Part shown: in pieces, positions 6,873 to 9,831 of the stretch
Numbering within the stretch: position 1 is the stretch's first letter
Layout: every line of letters starts with the position of its first letter
Assembly: GCA_018663165.1 (NCBI GenBank)
Contig: JABJES010000202.1
Coordinates: 1 to 9,831 of the forward strand
From: Rhodospirillaceae bacterium
Lineage (GTDB): Bacteria > Pseudomonadota > Alphaproteobacteria > UBA11136
Length of the DNA stretch: 9,831 bases
Reading direction: 5' to 3'
Program-made: the position numbers and the translations under genes
Notes under the pieces: model-generated
Database searches by the model: none
Seen by the model: only the letters and a program-made list of their open reading frames with translations
What the model was told of the DNA's origin: nothing

Positions 6873-7372
6873 TCCAGAATCAGGGTCTTTTCAGCGTCGT
6901 TGAAGCGGATAGCCAACACCTGGCCAGGGGAGAGGCTTACGTCTTCTGTCGTTTCATAATCAAACCCGTCTGCCTTACCGCTATCCCGCATACGCACCCT
7001 CAGGCTGTGAGGGCCGGTTGGAATAATCAGCTTTTTATAGAAATAGGACGGCCCGTCGCTGGAAAGGCCGGTTGGCTGCATTTCCCGATCGAAAATAACA
7101 TCACCGTCCAGCGTCAGTTCAAGACGTACCGGATAGCGTTCCCGTGGACAGATCATTAGAGCTCGTCGGCTGGTTTTGGTAATCGCGACCTTAGAGGTTT
7201 CCCGTTCCCGACATTCGCCCTTTCTCTCGCCGATATGGCTGACCGACAGTTTCACCACGGACAGATTTTCTTGCAAGTGTGTATAGCCCGGCCAGGTGGA
7301 AAAAATGCCGATCACCAGAGCGAAGACGAGATAGGCCAGGGCCTGGCCGACAATCTGCAATGGGCTAGGCAT
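6869..7372 (-). CDS. Small membrane-anchored periplasmic protein, unknown function
   Basis: I do not recognise this protein. It has 167 aa: a single N-terminal membrane segment (about 8-26) with no obvious cleavage site, then a probable periplasmic domain rich in alternating beta-strand patterns (KVAITK, PVRLELTLDG, HSLRVRMRD, QVLAIRFND). It has just two Cys, C54 and C75, which could form a disulfide or bind a metal, and no heme motif. The ATG at 7372 has GGAGG five bases upstream and overlaps the end of the cytochrome b fusion gene by eight bases, so the two are translationally coupled and probably work together. A GTG at 7378 is open but lies against the SD. A role as an accessory subunit or assembly factor of the cytochrome b fusion protein is inferred from position only. 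Confidence 0.8.
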   Translation of the reverse strand: MPSPLQIVGQALAYLVFALVIGIFSTWPGYTHLQENLSVVKLSVSHIGERKGECRERETSKVAITKTSRRALMICPRERYPVRLELTLDGDVIFDREMQPTGLSSDGPSYFYKKLIIPTGPHSLRVRMRDSGKADGFDYETTEDVSLSPGQVLAIRFNDAEKTLILD

Positions 7373-8936
7373 TTTCACCTCCCTTTGCTCGTGGGGTCGG
7401 TTTCAAGTCCTTGCGGAATGATTTGATGGCCTCTTTCAATGCATCGACTTCGCCCGGCGCAGCCCAGAACATGCCCAGACGGTCGCGGGGTACCCGCTCG
7501 CGCAAATAAGGGTCGCGGATGCGATTGATCCTTGCTTTTGTCCATTCGACGCCCAGGCGCTGGTAACATTCGCCGGGCCTGCAGCCGGTGAGAAAAACGC
7601 CCTCAATGCCACCTCTGGAAAGGGCAAAATCGATAAAGGGCGGCGGCAGCATGCCGATACAGGGAAGGCGGATGGCGGCTGTATCCGTGGATTGCAGAGC
7701 ATCTACATCAACACCGTGATCGCATCCAAAGACGACGATTTTGCGGTCGCCTTTAAGGGCGTTCATGGCCTCAACGGCCTGGGTGCGGAGGTCCTGCAAC
7801 GTCCGATCCGGTAAATCGATACCGGTGACAAGTTCCTGGCCGGTGCGGAAGGGGGTCGATGTGGGGCAAGCGCCGACACAGATGCCACAGCCGGTACAGA
7901 GACTGGAATTAACGACGGCAATATGGGGATAGGGACGACCGTCGGTGCGCGGCCCCATGATCACGGCGCCATAAGGACAGTCTTCAAAACAGCGCTTGCA
8001 GCCGTTACAGCGATCATCAAAAACCTGTGCGGCTTTGGGGCGTTTGATCGGCGGCATCCAGGGCATAAAACAGAGAAAGGTGGAAAATCCGACAAGTGCG
8101 GCCCAGACAATACCTGCCGGCCAGTGGTCGATCAGTGGATAAACGAAGAGATAATACCAGTCGAGTTGGACGAGTTCAGGAACCACACCGAGATCGGCCG
8201 GGGGATGGCTGAGCGCCGGTTTGAAAAAGGAAAGAACGGTCAGCATAAAGATGGTGCCCAGCGCCAGCCCGATAGGTGGGTTTACCTTGGGGCGGCTGAT
8301 CCGCAGCACATGAATCCACATGGCGAAAAGAAGCATCAGCGGCAAAAAGATGTGGAGAAAAATGAGCAGAGTAAAGAAACGGTCATCCATGCTTCCCCGA
8401 GTGAGGAAGTTATTGGCGATGGGCTCGCCGAAAATGGGGATCCAGTCCAGCCATTCAAAAGTGGCGGTGGCGATGTATTGGGCAAGTTGGTCCCAGACCA
8501 GCCAATAGCCGCTGATCCCGGCGGCAAGTGTCAGCCAGATTAGCGGCACTCCGGTAAACCAGGTGAACCAGCGCACTCCGCGATAGCGATCAAAGGCATA
8601 CTCGCGCAGAAGGTGGAGCATCATGGTGATGACCAGGGCATCGGAGCCGTAGCGGTGCAGACTGCGCATGACACCGCCAAAATACCATTGCTGGATCGTT
8701 AGATATTCAACCGAGCCATAGGCGCTGGCGACACTGGTGCCAAAAAGAATATAGAGGTAAATGCCGGTTGCCGAGACGATCCAGAAATAGAAATAGCTCA
8801 AGGCGCCAAGCTGGGTCAGGGGGTTCAGGCGGGGGGTAAAAACTCTGTCGAGCACCCCCTCTACAGCGGTGAAGCCTTTCTCAAGGATTGCGCGTATTCC
8901 TTTGTTCCGCCGTTCTTTGGCTCCTGCGTCACTCAT
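7365..8936 (-). CDS. Fusion protein: cytochrome b, two [4Fe-4S] ferredoxin clusters and MvhD-type domain
   Basis: The 523-aa product joins three redox modules. Residues 35-295 are a bc1/b6-like cytochrome b with about six or seven membrane segments and two heme pairs of ligands, His94/His108 and His195/His209. Residues 305-360 carry two [4Fe-4S] sites: C310, C313, C316, C320 and C347, C350, C353, C357, each ending in CP. Residues 398-495 resemble MvhD/FlpD, the iron-sulfur subunit that links hydrogenase to heterodisulfide reductase; C405, C426, C452 and C457 could hold its [2Fe-2S] cluster. The usual Qo motif PEWY reads LDWY (258-261). No Rieske or cytochrome c1 gene is in the window. It may connect the quinone pool to a cytoplasmic donor or acceptor. 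The ATG at 8936 overlaps the SCO stop (ATGA), with GAGG eight bases upstream. An ATG at 8966 would overlap more and is less likely. Confidence 0.88.
   Translation of the reverse strand: MSDAGAKERRNKGIRAILEKGFTAVEGVLDRVFTPRLNPLTQLGALSYFYFWIVSATGIYLYILFGTSVASAYGSVEYLTIQQWYFGGVMRSLHRYGSDALVITMMLHLLREYAFDRYRGVRWFTWFTGVPLIWLTLAAGISGYWLVWDQLAQYIATATFEWLDWIPIFGEPIANNFLTRGSMDDRFFTLLIFLHIFLPLMLLFAMWIHVLRISRPKVNPPIGLALGTIFMLTVLSFFKPALSHPPADLGVVPELVQLDWYYLFVYPLIDHWPAGIVWAALVGFSTFLCFMPWMPPIKRPKAAQVFDDRCNGCKRCFEDCPYGAVIMGPRTDGRPYPHIAVVNSSLCTGCGICVGACPTSTPFRTGQELVTGIDLPDRTLQDLRTQAVEAMNALKGDRKIVVFGCDHGVDVDALQSTDTAAIRLPCIGMLPPPFIDFALSRGGIEGVFLTGCRPGECYQRLGVEWTKARINRIRDPYLRERVPRDRLGMFWAAPGEVDALKEAIKSFRKDLKPTPRAKGGENA
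7378..7382 (-). promoter_or_regulatory. Ribosome binding site deciding the start at 7372
   Basis: GGAGG lies inside the last codons of the cytochrome b fusion gene, five bases before the ATG at 7372. It rules against the GTG at 7378, which overlaps the site itself. Confidence 0.7.
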
Positions 8937-9831
8937 GAGGGACGCCTCATTTTCGAAGTTCTCCACCAGGCACGGAACAGAATAAGGATAAGCATCATGA
9001 TGACGGCCATGCCGACGAACATGCCAATAAAGAGGGAATAATCGAAACGGTAGTGATTGCCCGCCGGATCATAGACGGTGCAGAAAAGCTTAATCTTGTT
9101 AATCAGATCATCAAGGCTGGCAAAGGGAGTCTCGGTACCGAAGACCAGATTTTTCAAGGGCTCAACCAGATGCGGCGTTTCAAAATTCTCGCCGTAAACT
9201 TGACGGTAAACCATTCCCTCGGCGTCGAGAATTGTGGTTTGCGCCAGGTGATCGAATCCCTTTGGCGATTTGAAAAAGAGAAAACCGATATCCTGACTCA
9301 GAGCGCGGACGGTTTCCGCATCGGCAGTCAGAAAATGCCAGTTTGGGTCGTTGATCCGCATCCGACCGGCGAATTGGCGCATTCGTTCCGGGGTGTCGAT
9401 CTTGGTATCGAAGCCAATGGAAACAATTGAAAAGGAATCCGTGCCAAGGGCGTCAAAGGCAATATTAGCGGTTTCGGCAAGGGTGCGGGTCGTCACCGGA
9501 CATGCATGGGCACAGCTTGTATAGATGAGGCTGATAACCAGCGGTTTCCCTTTAAAATCGGCAAGGGGGATGGTTTTTCCCGATTTGTCGGTAAAGCGAT
9601 AGTCGCCGATCTTGGTTCCGATAGCCGACTGGCTTATGGCAAGAGCGGCTTTGTCGTCGAAATCCTTTGCTGCCTCATGTGAGGACGGGTCGTGATGGGA
9701 TGCTGCTCCATGGGTTGCGTCGTGAGTATCTTCCGCAGCCAGGGGGAGGGGCCACAGAAAACCGATAGACAAAAAGCCCACAGCAAGAACAAGGGTATAG
9801 ATTGAGAATGGTTTTATGGATTGGCTGCAGT
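8933..9831 (-). CDS. SCO1/SenC-family copper-binding thioredoxin-fold protein (5' end outside window)
   Basis: SCO proteins bind copper through CxxxC and a distant His and help load Cu-A sites or act as thiol reductants. Here the motif is SCAHACP with C90 and C94, and the His is in FDHLAQT (His178), numbering from a GTG at 9781. A His-rich stretch follows the signal region (five His within residues 20-35). After the thioredoxin fold come Cys234 in FCTVYDP and a C-terminal membrane segment (about 249-270), so the protein is anchored at that end. The frame stays open to the right edge: upstream of 9781 it reads SIKPFSIYTLVLAVG, which with the following hydrophobic residues makes a better signal peptide than the GTG start alone. 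The true start is therefore probably beyond 9831. It leads, or is early in, the operon with the cytochrome b fusion. Confidence 0.88.
   Translation of the reverse strand, partial: CSQSIKPFSIYTLVLAVGFLSIGFLWPLPLAAEDTHDATHGAASHHDPSSHEAAKDFDDKAALAISQSAIGTKIGDYRFTDKSGKTIPLADFKGKPLVISLIYTSCAHACPVTTRTLAETANIAFDALGTDSFSIVSIGFDTKIDTPERMRQFAGRMRINDPNWHFLTADAETVRALSQDIGFLFFKSPKGFDHLAQTTILDAEGMVYRQVYGENFETPHLVEPLKNLVFGTETPFASLDDLINKIKLFCTVYDPAGNHYRFDYSLFIGMFVGMAVIMMLILILFRAWWRTSKMRRPS
8945..8948 (-). promoter_or_regulatory. Ribosome binding site for the cytochrome b fusion gene
   Basis: GAGG lies eight bases before the ATG at 8936, inside the end of the SCO-family gene. It supports the ATGA stop/start overlap over the upstream ATG at 8966. 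Confidence 0.5.

Noticed and set aside
7923..8543. Plus-strand open frame (206 codons) inside the cytochrome b fusion gene
   Set aside because: It is antisense to conserved heme-ligand helices and has a low-complexity, highly charged product typical of a shadow frame.

Overview
The window is a denitrification locus built around a cytochrome cd1 nitrite reductase, most likely from an alphaproteobacterium (a Rhodospirillales-like lineage is my guess). Three things suggest this: NirS is of the Paracoccus type, with its N-terminal arm His and Tyr preserved; nirS lies divergent to a nirI-nirX pair, as in Paracoccus; and the DNA is moderately GC-rich. The species cannot be named from the sequence.

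Left part, minus strand: nirS (3442-1691), a small cytochrome c nirC (1634-1269), nirF (1272-91), and the first 27 codons of a probable nirD/siroheme decarboxylase subunit running off the left edge. The order nirS-nirC-nirF-nirD makes the enzyme and begins the heme d1 pathway. Spacing is tight: there is a GTGA overlap between nirC and nirF, and the nirD ribosome binding site overlaps the nirF stop.

Centre, 3443-3619: a divergent promoter region. It holds one perfect FNR/NNR/DNR-type palindrome (TTGAC-N4-GTCAA) with a TAGGCT -10-like hexamer on each side at almost equal distance. A single anaerobic/NO-responsive regulator could therefore switch on both operons.

Centre-right, plus strand: a NosR/NirI-family membrane flavo-iron-sulfur protein (3620-5824), then an ApbE/NosX/NirX-family flavin transferase (5826-6872). 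Because they sit opposite nirS and no nosZ follows, I call them nirI and nirX rather than nosR and nosX. NirX would attach FMN to the periplasmic domain of NirI, and NirI would pass electrons across the membrane to support nitrite reduction.

Right part, minus strand and convergent with nirX: a translationally coupled set of three genes. They are a SCO-family copper/thiol protein whose start lies beyond the right edge, an unusual fusion of cytochrome b, two [4Fe-4S] clusters and an MvhD-type domain, and a small membrane-anchored protein I do not recognise. This set is the least explained part of the window and the best candidate for an undescribed electron-transfer module serving denitrification.
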